28,472 nucleotides of DNA from an uncultured Caulobacter sp. (GCA_937991555.1 CALKHU010000040.1:1-28472), one strand, 5' to 3'; shown: positions 16,318 to 24,371, counted from the first letter of the stretch. Notes: generated by a model from the letters alone, not told the origin. Made by a program: numbers and translations.

Positions 16318-18348
16318 ATGTCGCTTCGTCGCCTGCTGTTCGCCGCCGCCTGCGGCCCGGCCCTGATCGCCCTGCCCGCCCTGGCCGCGGAAGCGCCGCC
16401 GCCGACCGACGTCGAGGCGCTGGTGATCACCGCCGCGCCGTTCGCGGTGTCGATGGATTCGGCGACGACCAGCATCGAGGTCGTCGGTCGCGACCAGCTC
16501 GATCTCGAGGCCCCGACCGGGCTTGGCGACGTCCTCGCCGACCTGCCCGGCCTGCGGTCGAGCGCCTTCGGGCCCGGGGCCAGCCGCCCCGTCGTCCGCG
16601 GCCTCGCCGGGCCTCGGGTTCTGGTGCTCAACAACGGCGTCGGCCTGATCGACGCCAGCGCCCTGTCGCCCGACCACCAGGTCGCCGCCGACCCGGGCGA
16701 GGCGCAGCGGATCGAGGTCCTGCGCGGGCCGGCGGCGCTGCTCTACGGCGGCTCGGCGATCGGCGGCGTGGTCAACGTCATCGACGACCGCATCGCCCGC
16801 AAACCCCTCTCCGCGCCGCTCACCGGCCGGATCAACGCCTCCGTGGGCAGCGTCGACGACAGCCACGCCCTGTCAGGCTCGGCCGCCTTCGGCGCGGGGC
16901 CGCTGGTGTTCACGATCGACGGCGTCAGCCGCCGCAGCGAAGACTACGAGATCTCCGCCTACCCGGAATCGCGCCGGCTGCTCGCCGAGGAGGGCGAGAC
17001 CGCCGAAGCGCCCTGGCCGAAGCGGCTGGAGAACAGCGCCGTCGAGCTCGACGCCTGGGGCGCCGGCGCCAGCTGGGTCGGCGACAACGGCTACCTCGGC
17101 GTCGCGGTCCGCCGCACGGAGACGACCTACGGCGTGCCGGGCCATGCGCACGAGGAGCCGCCCGTCCCGCCGCCGGTTCCGGTCGAGGAGGAGCACGTCA
17201 CCATCGGCCTCGAGCAGACGCGGGTCGACCTGCGCGGCGAGTGGAACGCCGGCTTCGGCCCGTTCGAGACCGTGCGCTTCAGCGGCGGCTGGGCCGACTA
17301 CACCCACACCGAGTTCGAGGGCGCCGACGTCGGCACCCGCTTCTTCTCCGACGGCTGGGAGGGCCGGCTGGAGCTTGTCCAGCCTGAGCGGAACGGCTGG
17401 AACGGCGCCTTCGGCCTGCAGCTGCTGAGCCGCAACTTCGACGCCGTCGGCGACGAGGCCTATGTGCCCCGCACCGCCATCGAGGAGGCGGGCCTGTTCA
17501 CCCTCCAGCGCGTCGATCTCGACCGCTGGGGCTTCGAGGGCGGGCTGCGGCTCGACCGGCGCCGGCTCGACAGCCTGGCGGGCGACCGCGACTTCGACAC
17601 CGCGTCCGCGTCGGTGGGCGTGTTCTTCCGGCCGGCGGAGGACTGGTTCATCGGCTTCAGCCTGTCGCGCACCGAACGCGCCCCGACCGAGGCCGAGCTG
17701 TTCGCCGACGGGCCCCATGCCGCCACGCGCGGCTACGAGATCGGCGATCCCGACCTCGCCAGCGAAGTGGCCACCTCGATGGAGACGACGCTGCACTACG
17801 GCGGCGAGCGGCTGGAGGCCGACCTGCACCTCTACGCGGTGCGCTACGACGGCTTCATCGACCTGACCCCGACGGGCGCGGTCGAGGACGGCCTCGATGT
17901 CTTCGCCTATGTCCAGACCGACGCCCGCTTCCACGGGTTCGAGGCCGAGGCCAGCTACCGGCTCTGGGAACAGGGCGGGCGCAGCCTGACGCTCGAGGTC
18001 GGGGCGGACTATGTGCGCGCCTCGAGCGACCTCGGGCCGCCCGCGCGCATCCCGCCCTGGTCGGTGAGCACGAAGCTCGACTGGCAGGGCGAGGCGTTCG
18101 GCGGCTGGGTGGAGGCGCGCCGCGTCGGCGAGCAGGACCGCGTCGCCGGCTTCGAGCTGCCGACCGACGGCTACACGGTGATCAACGCCGGAGCGACCTG
18201 GGCGCCGGCCGCGCTGGACGGGGTCAAGCTCTACGTCGAGGGCCGGAACCTCGGCGACGCCGAGATCCGCGAGCATGTGTCGTTCCTGAAGGACCTGGCG
18301 CCGCAGCCCGCCCGCGGCGTGCGGGCGGGGGTGACCTACCGGTTCTAG
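16318..18348 (+). CDS. znuD: TonB-dependent zinc receptor, ZnuD-like
   Basis: A 676-residue outer-membrane receptor. A signal peptide ends near ALPALAAE (about residue 24), and the TonB box DVEALVITA (30-38) precedes a plug with DLPGLRSSAFGPGASRP and RIEVLRGPAALLYGGSAIGGVVNVID. The barrel ends GVTYRF. A loop at about 271-293 (YGVPGHAH, then proline- and glutamate-rich, then EEEH) carries potential metal ligands His276, His278 and His293, a feature of ZnuD-family receptors. I start at ATG 16318. The upstream in-frame ATG at 16261 lies inside the Zur palindrome, ahead of the predicted transcription start, so it cannot be the usual start. With the operator, this is a well-supported zinc-scavenging gene. 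Its stop shares the tetranucleotide CTAG with the convergent hydratase gene. Confidence 0.88.
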   Translation: MSLRRLLFAAACGPALIALPALAAEAPPPTDVEALVITAAPFAVSMDSATTSIEVVGRDQLDLEAPTGLGDVLADLPGLRSSAFGPGASRPVVRGLAGPRVLVLNNGVGLIDASALSPDHQVAADPGEAQRIEVLRGPAALLYGGSAIGGVVNVIDDRIARKPLSAPLTGRINASVGSVDDSHALSGSAAFGAGPLVFTIDGVSRRSEDYEISAYPESRRLLAEEGETAEAPWPKRLENSAVELDAWGAGASWVGDNGYLGVAVRRTETTYGVPGHAHEEPPVPPPVPVEEEHVTIGLEQTRVDLRGEWNAGFGPFETVRFSGGWADYTHTEFEGADVGTRFFSDGWEGRLELVQPERNGWNGAFGLQLLSRNFDAVGDEAYVPRTAIEEAGLFTLQRVDLDRWGFEGGLRLDRRRLDSLAGDRDFDTASASVGVFFRPAEDWFIGFSLSRTERAPTEAELFADGPHAATRGYEIGDPDLASEVATSMETTLHYGGERLEADLHLYAVRYDGFIDLTPTGAVEDGLDVFAYVQTDARFHGFEAEASYRLWEQGGRSLTLEVGADYVRASSDLGPPARIPPWSVSTKLDWQGEAFGGWVEARRVGEQDRVAGFELPTDGYTVINAGATWAPAALDGVKLYVEGRNLGDAEIREHVSFLKDLAPQPARGVRAGVTYRF

Positions 18349-19196
18349 CCGAGCACGGTCTTGCCGTTCCGGACCACGGTGACGCCGCGGTCCTTCACGC
18401 GGGCCTCGAACGAGACGACGTCGCCGTCCTTCCACAGATCGACGCTGATCGTCTCGCCGGGGAAGACCGGGCTCGAGAAGCGCACCTGGTGGCTCTTGAT
18501 CCGCGACGGATCGAAGTCGGCGTAGGCCTGCAGCACGGCGCGACAGGTGATGCCGTAGGTGCACAGCCCGTGCAGGATCGGGCGCGGGAACCCGGCCGCC
18601 TTGGCGATGCGCGGGTCAGAGTGCAACGGATTGCGGTCGCCGCTGAGGCGGTAGATCAGCGCCTGGTCGGGCTTGGTCGGGATGTCGAGGGTCAGGTCCG
18701 GCGCCCGGGTCGGCACCTCGTGCGGCTCGGGCGCCCCTTCGGAAGGGCCGCCGAAGCCGCCGTCGCCGCGGGCGAAGGTCGAGCCGGTCAGGGTGGCGAT
18801 CTTCTCGCCGGTCTTCGCATCCTTGAGGACGGTCTCGTTGTAGATCACCGCGCCCTTGTCGCCCTTGTCGTAGGCGCCGATGATGCGCCCCTCGGCGAGG
18901 ATCGAGGCCTCCGTCGGGAAAGTCTTGTGGAACTCGACCTTCTGCTCGCCGTGGACGACCAGCAGGAAGTTGATGCCCATCTTCCCGATGCTGGGTCCAG
19001 CGCCCCAGGCGACCGTGGTGGCCATTGTCGGCACCGCCTTCAGGCCGCTTTCGTAGACGAACGGCAGCTCCTGCTCGTTCATGGGGTCGTTCCCCATGCC
19101 GATGCCGAGCGCGTAGAGCATGGTTTCCTTCTCGGTCCAGGAGAAGGCCTGCGGTTCGCTGGTCAGCGACAGGATCTCGGGGTAGGCGATCGGCAT
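18345..19196 (-). CDS. MaoC-type (R)-specific 2-enoyl-CoA hydratase, double hot-dog
   Basis: A 283-residue enzyme with two hot-dog halves, as in hydratase 2 of peroxisomal multifunctional enzymes and bacterial homologues; it would hydrate trans-2-enoyl-CoA to (R)-3-hydroxyacyl-CoA. The N-terminal half (about 8-140) binds substrate. The C-terminal MaoC half contains the hydratase 2 signature YRLSGDRNPLHSDPRIA with catalytic Asp187, Asn189 and His192, then GFPRPILHGLCTYG. I chose the ATG at 19196, preceded by GGGAG. The open frame continues upstream antisense through the start of sapC, which is not credible coding. Its stop TAG overlaps the TAG of the znuD-like gene on the other strand. Confidence 0.92.
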   Translation of the reverse strand: MPIAYPEILSLTSEPQAFSWTEKETMLYALGIGMGNDPMNEQELPFVYESGLKAVPTMATTVAWGAGPSIGKMGINFLLVVHGEQKVEFHKTFPTEASILAEGRIIGAYDKGDKGAVIYNETVLKDAKTGEKIATLTGSTFARGDGGFGGPSEGAPEPHEVPTRAPDLTLDIPTKPDQALIYRLSGDRNPLHSDPRIAKAAGFPRPILHGLCTYGITCRAVLQAYADFDPSRIKSHQVRFSSPVFPGETISVDLWKDGDVVSFEARVKDRGVTVVRNGKTVLG

Positions 19197-19287
19197 GGGG
19201 CGGCTCCCGGGGCGTCCTCTTGCGGGACAGGTTTCTTGCCGTGATTGAACCGCCTTCCGCCCGGGAAGCGCAAGACGGGTCGTTGCA

Positions 19288-19316
19288 TTGCCGCCCAAGT
19301 CGGGATCGGCTAGAAG
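19288..19316 (+). promoter_or_regulatory. sapC promoter, Caulobacter housekeeping type
   Basis: TTGCCGC (19288-19294) and GCTAGAAG (19309-19316) are 14 bases apart, a close match to the published Caulobacter sigma-73 consensus TTGACGS, 10-14 bases, GCTANAWC. It lies about 60 bases before the ATG. Confidence 0.6.
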
Positions 19317-19373
19317 CGCCGGCTCGACCTTCCCGCGCGGCCGCCCGTTGGCCCGCCTCCACAAGAGACTAGA

Positions 19374-20183
19374 ATGGCCACCACCCAAGCTCCTGCGGCC
19401 GCCCCGGTGACCGGCGCGCTCCAGTTCTACTCCCAGCCCGAGCCCCTGAGCCGCGAGGCGCACGGCGGCCTGGCCGTTCACCAGCTGGAGCGTCCGTTCG
19501 CGTTCGCCGCCGGCGGCCATGTCGTGCCGCTGACGGTGGCCGAGTTCGGCTTCGCCGCGGTCAGCTACCCGATCATCTTCGGCGGCGGCGAGCACATGCC
19601 GCTGGCCGTGATGGGCATCAACGCCGGCGAGAACATGTTCATCAACGAAGGGACCTACGTGGTGGGGGCCTATGTGCCGGCCTACACCCGCCGCTATCCG
19701 TTCGTGCTGGCCGCCGACGAGAACCAGAGCCGCCTGGTGGTCTGCATCGAGCGCACGGCCGAGATCTTCTGCGACAAGAGCAAGGCCGGCAGCCAGCCGC
19801 TGTTCAAGGACGACGGCGAGCCGTCGGAATACACCGCCAACGCGATCAAGTTCTGCGAGGACTTCGAGACCGAGCGCCGCCGCACCGAGGCCTTCGTCAA
19901 GATGCTCAAGGACATGGACCTGTTCCACATCCGCGAGGCGACCTACCAGCAGCCGAACCCGGACGGCACCTTCACCCCGGTGAAGCTGGCCGAGTACTTC
20001 GCGGTCTCGGAAGAGAAGCTCAACGCCCTGCCGGCCGACAAGCTGGTCGAGCTGCGCGACACCGGCGCCCTCGAGAAGATCTACAACCACCTGACCTCGC
20101 TGGTCGGCTGGGACCGCCTGATCGCCATCGCCACGGAGCAGGCGATGCTGCGTCAGCTGAAGGCCGCCGCCGCCAACGGCTGA
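19374..20183 (+). CDS. sapC: SapC-family protein
   Basis: A 269-residue protein of the SapC family, named after a gene in the Campylobacter S-layer export cluster. Features typical of the family are the early PLTVAEFGFAAVSYPIIFGGGEHMPLAVMG segment (about 50-80), NMFINEGTYVVGAYVPAYTRRYPFVLA (about 85-112), and the acidic middle with FCEDFETERRRTEAFVKML. No signal peptide or membrane helix is apparent, so it may be cytoplasmic. The biochemical role is not established for the family, and no S-layer or type I secretion genes accompany it here. A housekeeping-type promoter stands upstream and a strong terminator downstream, so it is a single-gene unit. Confidence 0.88.
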   Translation: MATTQAPAAAPVTGALQFYSQPEPLSREAHGGLAVHQLERPFAFAAGGHVVPLTVAEFGFAAVSYPIIFGGGEHMPLAVMGINAGENMFINEGTYVVGAYVPAYTRRYPFVLAADENQSRLVVCIERTAEIFCDKSKAGSQPLFKDDGEPSEYTANAIKFCEDFETERRRTEAFVKMLKDMDLFHIREATYQQPNPDGTFTPVKLAEYFAVSEEKLNALPADKLVELRDTGALEKIYNHLTSLVGWDRLIAIATEQAMLRQLKAAAANG

Positions 20184-20206
20184 GGCCGACGGAACGGGAA
20201 ACCAGG

Positions 20207-20234
20207 GGCCCCGCCGGCGACGGCGGGGCCTTTT
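20207..20234 (+). terminator. Terminator after sapC
   Basis: GGCCCCGCCG (20207-20216) pairs perfectly with CGGCGGGGCC (20221-20230) around a GCGA tetraloop, followed directly by TTTT. It lies 5 bases from the stop of the convergent gene at 20240 and may serve both strands. Confidence 0.9.
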
Positions 20235-20239
20235 CGCGT

Positions 20240-20632
20240 TCAGCGCGCGAACACGCTCCGCGTCAGGCAGGAGAAGACCAGCCGGCCGGCCTCGTCGAGC
20301 AGGTCGTGCTGGGCGATCACGATGCCCTTGTCGTCGCCGACCGGATCCTTGCCCATGATCGTCATCCGGCCGCGCAGCAACTCGCCGGCCGGCGGGTTGC
20401 GCGCCCAGCGCAGGGCGTCGACGCCGAGGCGCTTGGTCATCGGCCAGTCGGCGCTGGCCTGGTCCTCAAGCCGGGACCACAGCGCGAAGACCATGGCCTC
20501 CGGCGCGCCGCGTCCGGTGTCCCAGCCCGGGGCGAAGGCCCTGGCGAAGGCTTCGAGCGCGGCGGGATCGATGGCGGCGGCGCCCAGGCTCACCACCTGG
20601 CCGATGTGGATCTCGTCGAAGCTGGAGGGCAC
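20240..20632 (-). CDS. Small MaoC-like hot-dog domain protein
   Basis: A 130-residue single hot-dog domain protein starting FDEIHIGQVVSLG, as MaoC-like dehydratases do, with a core ending IVIAQHDLLDEAGRLVFSCLTRSVF. The hydratase motif (Asp-x-Asn-Pro-x-His) is not present, so it may be a non-catalytic or thioesterase-like member acting on an acyl-CoA. The likely start is a GTG at 20632, as the domain begins at once and no suitable ATG lies near. It follows the MDR oxidoreductase gene by 3 bases, so the two are co-transcribed and probably act on the same substrate, which I cannot name. Confidence 0.78.
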   Translation of the reverse strand: MPSSFDEIHIGQVVSLGAAAIDPAALEAFARAFAPGWDTGRGAPEAMVFALWSRLEDQASADWPMTKRLGVDALRWARNPPAGELLRGRMTIMGKDPVGDDKGIVIAQHDLLDEAGRLVFSCLTRSVFAR

Positions 20633-20635
20633 GGT

Positions 20636-21652
20636 TCAGGGCTCCGGCGAGATGCGGACGAGAAGCTTGCCGTCGTGGGCGCCGGTGAACAGCAGCTTCA
20701 CCGCGTCGGCCGCGTTCTCCAGGCCGTCGACCACGTGGGCCTTCCACTTCATCTGACCGCTCATCACCGCCGGGGCCAGTTCGGAGATCGCCTCCATGGC
20801 GCGGGGAATGAAGTCGATCACGATGAAGCCGCGGATCATCAGCCGGTGCATCAGGACGCGGCCGAAGTCGGTCGGGCCGCTGGCCACGCCCTCGCTGTTG
20901 TAGCCACTGATCATGCCGCACAGGGCGACACGGCCGAAGTTGTTCATCCGGCTGATGACGGCGTCCATGATGGCCCCGCCGACGTTCTCGAAGTCGACGT
21001 CGATGCCGTTCGGGCAGAGCCGGTCGAGGGCGGCGCCGACGTCCTCGTTCTTGTAGTCGATGGCCCCGTCGAAGCCGAGCTCGCCGGTCAGCCAGGCGCA
21101 CTTCTCCGGACCGCCGGCGATGCCGATGACCCGCGCGCCGCGCATCTTCGCCAGCTGGCCGGCGATCGAGCCCACCGCCCCGGCTGCGGCGGAGACCACG
21201 ACGGTCTCTCCGGGCTTCGGCTGGCCGAAGTCGTTGATGCCGTACCAGGCGGTCAGGCCCGTGGCGCCGAGCACGCTCATGAAGGCGGTCAGCGGCACGC
21301 CCGGCAGCACGGGCACGGGGCTGAGGGCGCCCTCGTGGCCGATGGTGTAGCTCTGCCACCCGGACAGGCCGGCGTTGACCAGCGTCCCGACCGGAAAGCG
21401 GTCCGACCGGCTCTCCTCGACCACCCCGAGCGTGCCGCCGCGCATGACCTCGTTCAGCCCCACGGGCGGCAGGTACTGGTCCTGGTCGCTCATCCAGATG
21501 CGGTTGGTCGGGTCCAGCGACAGGTAGATGTTGCGGATCAGGACTTCCCCGTCCTGCAGCGCCGGGATCGGCGTCTCGACCAGCTCCAGATCGCCGGGGG
21601 CGATCTCGCCCACGGGCCGCTTCCTCAGAATCCACTGGCGATTGACCGGCAT
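20636..21652 (-). CDS. NADP-dependent zinc-independent MDR oxidoreductase (CurA/leukotriene B4 dehydrogenase-like)
   Basis: A 338-residue medium-chain reductase that would reduce an activated double bond or ketone using NADPH. Family signs: NRQWILRKRPVGE at the start, LSLDPTNRIWMSD (44-56), the Rossmann motif SAAAGAVGSIAGQLAK (154-169), DVDFENVGG and the late GMISGYNSEG segment. The zinc ligands of alcohol dehydrogenases are absent, as expected in this branch. I start at ATG 21652, because GGGAGG ends 5 bases upstream; an in-frame GTG at 21658 lies inside that ribosome-binding site. It leads a two-gene operon with the small hot-dog protein. The physiological substrate is unknown; curcumin and prostaglandin reductases are close family types. 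Confidence 0.92.
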   Translation of the reverse strand: MPVNRQWILRKRPVGEIAPGDLELVETPIPALQDGEVLIRNIYLSLDPTNRIWMSDQDQYLPPVGLNEVMRGGTLGVVEESRSDRFPVGTLVNAGLSGWQSYTIGHEGALSPVPVLPGVPLTAFMSVLGATGLTAWYGINDFGQPKPGETVVVSAAAGAVGSIAGQLAKMRGARVIGIAGGPEKCAWLTGELGFDGAIDYKNEDVGAALDRLCPNGIDVDFENVGGAIMDAVISRMNNFGRVALCGMISGYNSEGVASGPTDFGRVLMHRLMIRGFIVIDFIPRAMEAISELAPAVMSGQMKWKAHVVDGLENAADAVKLLFTGAHDGKLLVRISPEP

Positions 21653-21657
21653 CCGCA

Positions 21658-21663
21658 CCTCCC
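21658..21663 (-). promoter_or_regulatory. Shine-Dalgarno fixing the MDR start
   Basis: Reads GGGAGG on the minus strand, 5 bases before ATG 21652, and overlaps the alternative GTG start at 21658, which is thereby disfavoured. Confidence 0.75.
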
Positions 21664-21744
21664 TTTTCGGCTACGATCATGGCGCGGACCTTGGGGAAGT
21701 CGAGGGGGTCTTCGCGGGGCTGGCCGCAGGGGCCCCGCCCGCCA

Positions 21745-21750
21745 TATAGA
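21745..21750 (+). promoter_or_regulatory. -10-like TATAGA beside the dsbD-like start
   Basis: TATAGA ends 6 bases before the ATG at 21757, so a transcript from it would begin at or next to the start codon, and there is no clear Shine-Dalgarno. A -35 element is not recognisable. Confidence 0.35.
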
Positions 21751-21756
21751 CGTGGC

Positions 21757-23895
21757 ATGAGCCGTTTCCTCGCCGCCCTGCTGGCACTCCTCCTGCTGCT
21801 TCCGCCGGCAGCCGCCCTGGCCGCGCCCGTCGACACCGGACACCTTGAGGCGGAACTGGTCGCCCAGGAGCAGGGTGCGGTCCCCGGCGGCACGGTCTAC
21901 GTGGCGCTGCGCCAGAAGATCGACAAGGGCTGGCACACCTACTGGCGCAACCCCGGCGACTCCGGCGAGCCGACGAAGATCGCCTGGACCCTGCCGCCGG
22001 GCTGGCAGGCGGGCGAGATCGTCTGGCCGACGCCGGCGCGGATGCCGATCGGGCCGCTCCTCAACTACGGCTATTCCGGCGAGGTGCTGCTGCCGGTCCC
22101 GATCCAGGTTCCGGCCGCCGCCAAGGCGGGGACCACCGCGACCCTCAGGGCCCGGGCCGACTTCCTCGTCTGCGAGCAGACCTGCGTGCCCGAGTCCGCG
22201 GACCTCGTCCTCGACCTTCCGATCGTGGCCGACGCGCCGAAACCGGACCCTGCCTGGGGCGCGAGGATCGCCGCCACCCTCGCCGCGGCGCCCACGCCCG
22301 CGGGCCTGAAGGCCGTCTGGACGATCGAGGGCCAGACGGTGAGGCTGGCGGTCACCGGCGCGCCGCTGACGGGCGCGGACATCGCCCAGGCCTACTTCTT
22401 CCCGTTCGAGCCGACGCTGGTGAACCACGCCGCGCCGCAGCCCATCGAGCGGGGCGCCGAGGGGCTGACCCTGACCCTTCCCGGCGGCGATGCGGTCCTG
22501 TCCGGACAGGTTCCCGGGACCATCGCCGGGGTGCTGTCCCTGGGCGGGCGGGCCTGGGAAGTCTCGGCTACGTCCGGCGCGCCCCCGGCCGGCGCGACCG
22601 GGGGCGGCACGCTGCCTCCGGCGGCCATCACGGCCCACGCCGAGGCGGGCGCGAGCAAGGCCGCGACGCTGGGCCTGCCGCTCGCGCTGGCGTTCGCCTT
22701 CCTCGGCGGCCTGATTCTCAACCTCATGCCCTGCGTCTTCCCGGTCCTGTCGATGAAGGCCACAGCGCTGGCGGGGCATGCCCACGAGGCGAAGGCCGCG
22801 CGCGCGCAGGGGATCGCCTATGGCCTCGGAGTGCTGACGACCTTCCTCGCCCTCGCCGGGGCGCTGATCGCCCTCAAGGCGGCGGGCCAGGCGATCGGCT
22901 GGGGCTTCCAGCTCCAGTCGCCGGTGATGGTGACGGTGCTGGCGCTGGTCATGCTGCTGGTGGCGCTGAACCTGTCCGGCGTGTTCGAGACCGGCGCCGC
23001 GTTGCAGGGCGCGGGGGCCGGGCTGACTTCGCCGCGCGGCCTGGCCGGCAGCTTCCTGACCGGCGTACTGGCGGTGGTGGTGGCGGCGCCCTGCACCGCG
23101 CCGTTCATGGCCTCGGCGATGGGCTACGCCCTGACCCAGAGCGCGGGGGCGTCCCTGCTGGTGTTCGCGGCGCTGGGACTGGGTCTCGCGGCGCCGTTCG
23201 TGATCCTGTCGTTCGCGCCGGCCCTGCTGCGGCGGCTGCCGCGGCCGGGGGCGTGGATGGAGACCCTGCGCAGGGTGCTGGCCTTCCCGATGTACGGGGC
23301 GGTGGCCTGGCTCGTCTGGGTGCTGGCCCAGCAGACCGGGCCGATGGGCCTCGCCCGGGCGCTCGCGGCCGGCGTTCTGGCGGCCTTCGCGGCCTGGCTG
23401 TGGGGGCTGGCCCAGCGCGGAGGAGCCGGTCGCGCCGGGCGCGCGATCGCCGTCCTGGCTGCGGCCGGGGCCTTCGCCCTGGTCGGCCTCGTCGCCCTGG
23501 AGAAGCCGGCCAGCGCCGCCGCGGAGTCCGGGGAGGCGGCAGAGGTTCCGTACCAGGCCTGGACGCCCGAGAAGGTCGCGGCCCTGCGCGCGGAGGGACG
23601 GCCCGTGTTCGTCAACTTCACCGCCGCCTGGTGCGTCACCTGCCAGGTCAACGAGCACACCGCCCTGAGTTCGCGCGCCGTCGCCGACGCCCTGGCGCGA
23701 AACAACGCGGTGTACCTGAAGGGCGACTGGACCAATCGGGACGCGGCGATCGCCGCCGCCCTGGCCGAGCATGGCCGCGCCGGCGTGCCGCTCTATCTCG
23801 TGTACGGCGCGGACGGTTCGCCGCCGGAGGTCCTGCCCCAGCTTCTCAGCCCCGGCATGGTGACCGAGGCGCTGGACCGGGCGGGCAGGCGCTAG
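21757..23895 (+). CDS. dsbD: DsbD/ScsB-family transmembrane thiol:disulfide reductase
   Basis: A 712-residue inner-membrane electron carrier that moves reducing power from cytoplasmic thioredoxin to periplasmic proteins. A signal peptide (1-23) is followed by an N-terminal periplasmic domain (about 25-295) with Cys139 and Cys143 in VCEQTC. The membrane core (about 303-580) has eight to nine helices carrying the paired redox cysteines Cys326 (LMPCVFPV) and Cys446 (AAPCTAPF). The C-terminal thioredoxin-like domain contains FTAAWCVTCQVNE with Cys626 and Cys629. All three redox modules are intact. The large N-terminal domain is closer to the ScsB-like branch known in Caulobacter than to the short E. 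coli DsbD alpha domain. I start at ATG 21757, directly before the signal peptide. It diverges from the MDR operon and shares CTAG at its stop with the next gene. Confidence 0.9.
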   Translation: MSRFLAALLALLLLLPPAAALAAPVDTGHLEAELVAQEQGAVPGGTVYVALRQKIDKGWHTYWRNPGDSGEPTKIAWTLPPGWQAGEIVWPTPARMPIGPLLNYGYSGEVLLPVPIQVPAAAKAGTTATLRARADFLVCEQTCVPESADLVLDLPIVADAPKPDPAWGARIAATLAAAPTPAGLKAVWTIEGQTVRLAVTGAPLTGADIAQAYFFPFEPTLVNHAAPQPIERGAEGLTLTLPGGDAVLSGQVPGTIAGVLSLGGRAWEVSATSGAPPAGATGGGTLPPAAITAHAEAGASKAATLGLPLALAFAFLGGLILNLMPCVFPVLSMKATALAGHAHEAKAARAQGIAYGLGVLTTFLALAGALIALKAAGQAIGWGFQLQSPVMVTVLALVMLLVALNLSGVFETGAALQGAGAGLTSPRGLAGSFLTGVLAVVVAAPCTAPFMASAMGYALTQSAGASLLVFAALGLGLAAPFVILSFAPALLRRLPRPGAWMETLRRVLAFPMYGAVAWLVWVLAQQTGPMGLARALAAGVLAAFAAWLWGLAQRGGAGRAGRAIAVLAAAGAFALVGLVALEKPASAAAESGEAAEVPYQAWTPEKVAALRAEGRPVFVNFTAAWCVTCQVNEHTALSSRAVADALARNNAVYLKGDWTNRDAAIAAALAEHGRAGVPLYLVYGADGSPPEVLPQLLSPGMVTEALDRAGRR

Positions 23896-24371
23896 AGGCC
23901 GGTGGTTCCGCTGGTTACGGTCGGCGGGGTGACGATGACCTCGACGTTGTCGCGCAGCAGCCAGACCATCTCGTTGATCGCGCGGTCGCGGGCCTTGGGA
24001 TCGGCGGCCGATTCGAGCTCGCCGAGCCGTACCGGCAGGTCCTGGGCGATGCCGCGCAGGATGCACTTCAGGTCGCCGTCCGTGCCGCGCGCGGCGAGCG
24101 TCCGGTGTCCCTCCATGTCGAGGTCGGCGAGGCGGGCGATGTCGGTCTTGAACTCGGCGAAGCCCGGCAGCGCGCCGGTTTGGCCCTTCCAGCCTTCGGC
24201 CCGGCCCCTCAGGGCGCCGGCGCGGGCGACGATGTCGGCGAACAGGGGCTCTGAAGCGAGCGGGGACGGCGCGGCGCTGACCGCGACGGCGGGCCGGAGT
24301 GTCGCAGGCTCTTGCGGCGCGGCGGCGGCGAGCCAGATGATGGCCGAGAGGGCGACCGGGTCGCAGGACAT
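23892..24371 (-). CDS. Small exported protein of unknown function
   Basis: I do not recognise this 159-residue protein. The first 20 residues are mostly hydrophobic and alanine-rich, compatible with a weak signal peptide, and are followed by an Ala/Pro-rich linker. Residues about 40-145 look helical and charged, with a single cysteine pair member at Cys103 in DLKCILRGIAQDLP and a segment NEMVWLLRDNVEVIV near the end. GAGG stands 8-11 bases before the ATG at 24371. The stop overlaps the dsbD-like stop within CTAG (23892-23895). Its coding bias matches its neighbours and its start region is shared divergently with pgi (80 bases between starts). The overlap could suggest a periplasmic role linked to the reductase, but convergent placement gives no functional support. 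Confidence 0.7.
   Translation of the reverse strand: MSCDPVALSAIIWLAAAAPQEPATLRPAVAVSAAPSPLASEPLFADIVARAGALRGRAEGWKGQTGALPGFAEFKTDIARLADLDMEGHRTLAARGTDGDLKCILRGIAQDLPVRLGELESAADPKARDRAINEMVWLLRDNVEVIVTPPTVTSGTTGL

Noticed and set aside
19197..20090. Long upstream extension of the MaoC hydratase frame
   Set aside because: It runs antisense to sapC and is low-complexity; the ATG at 19196 with GGGAG fits the family length.
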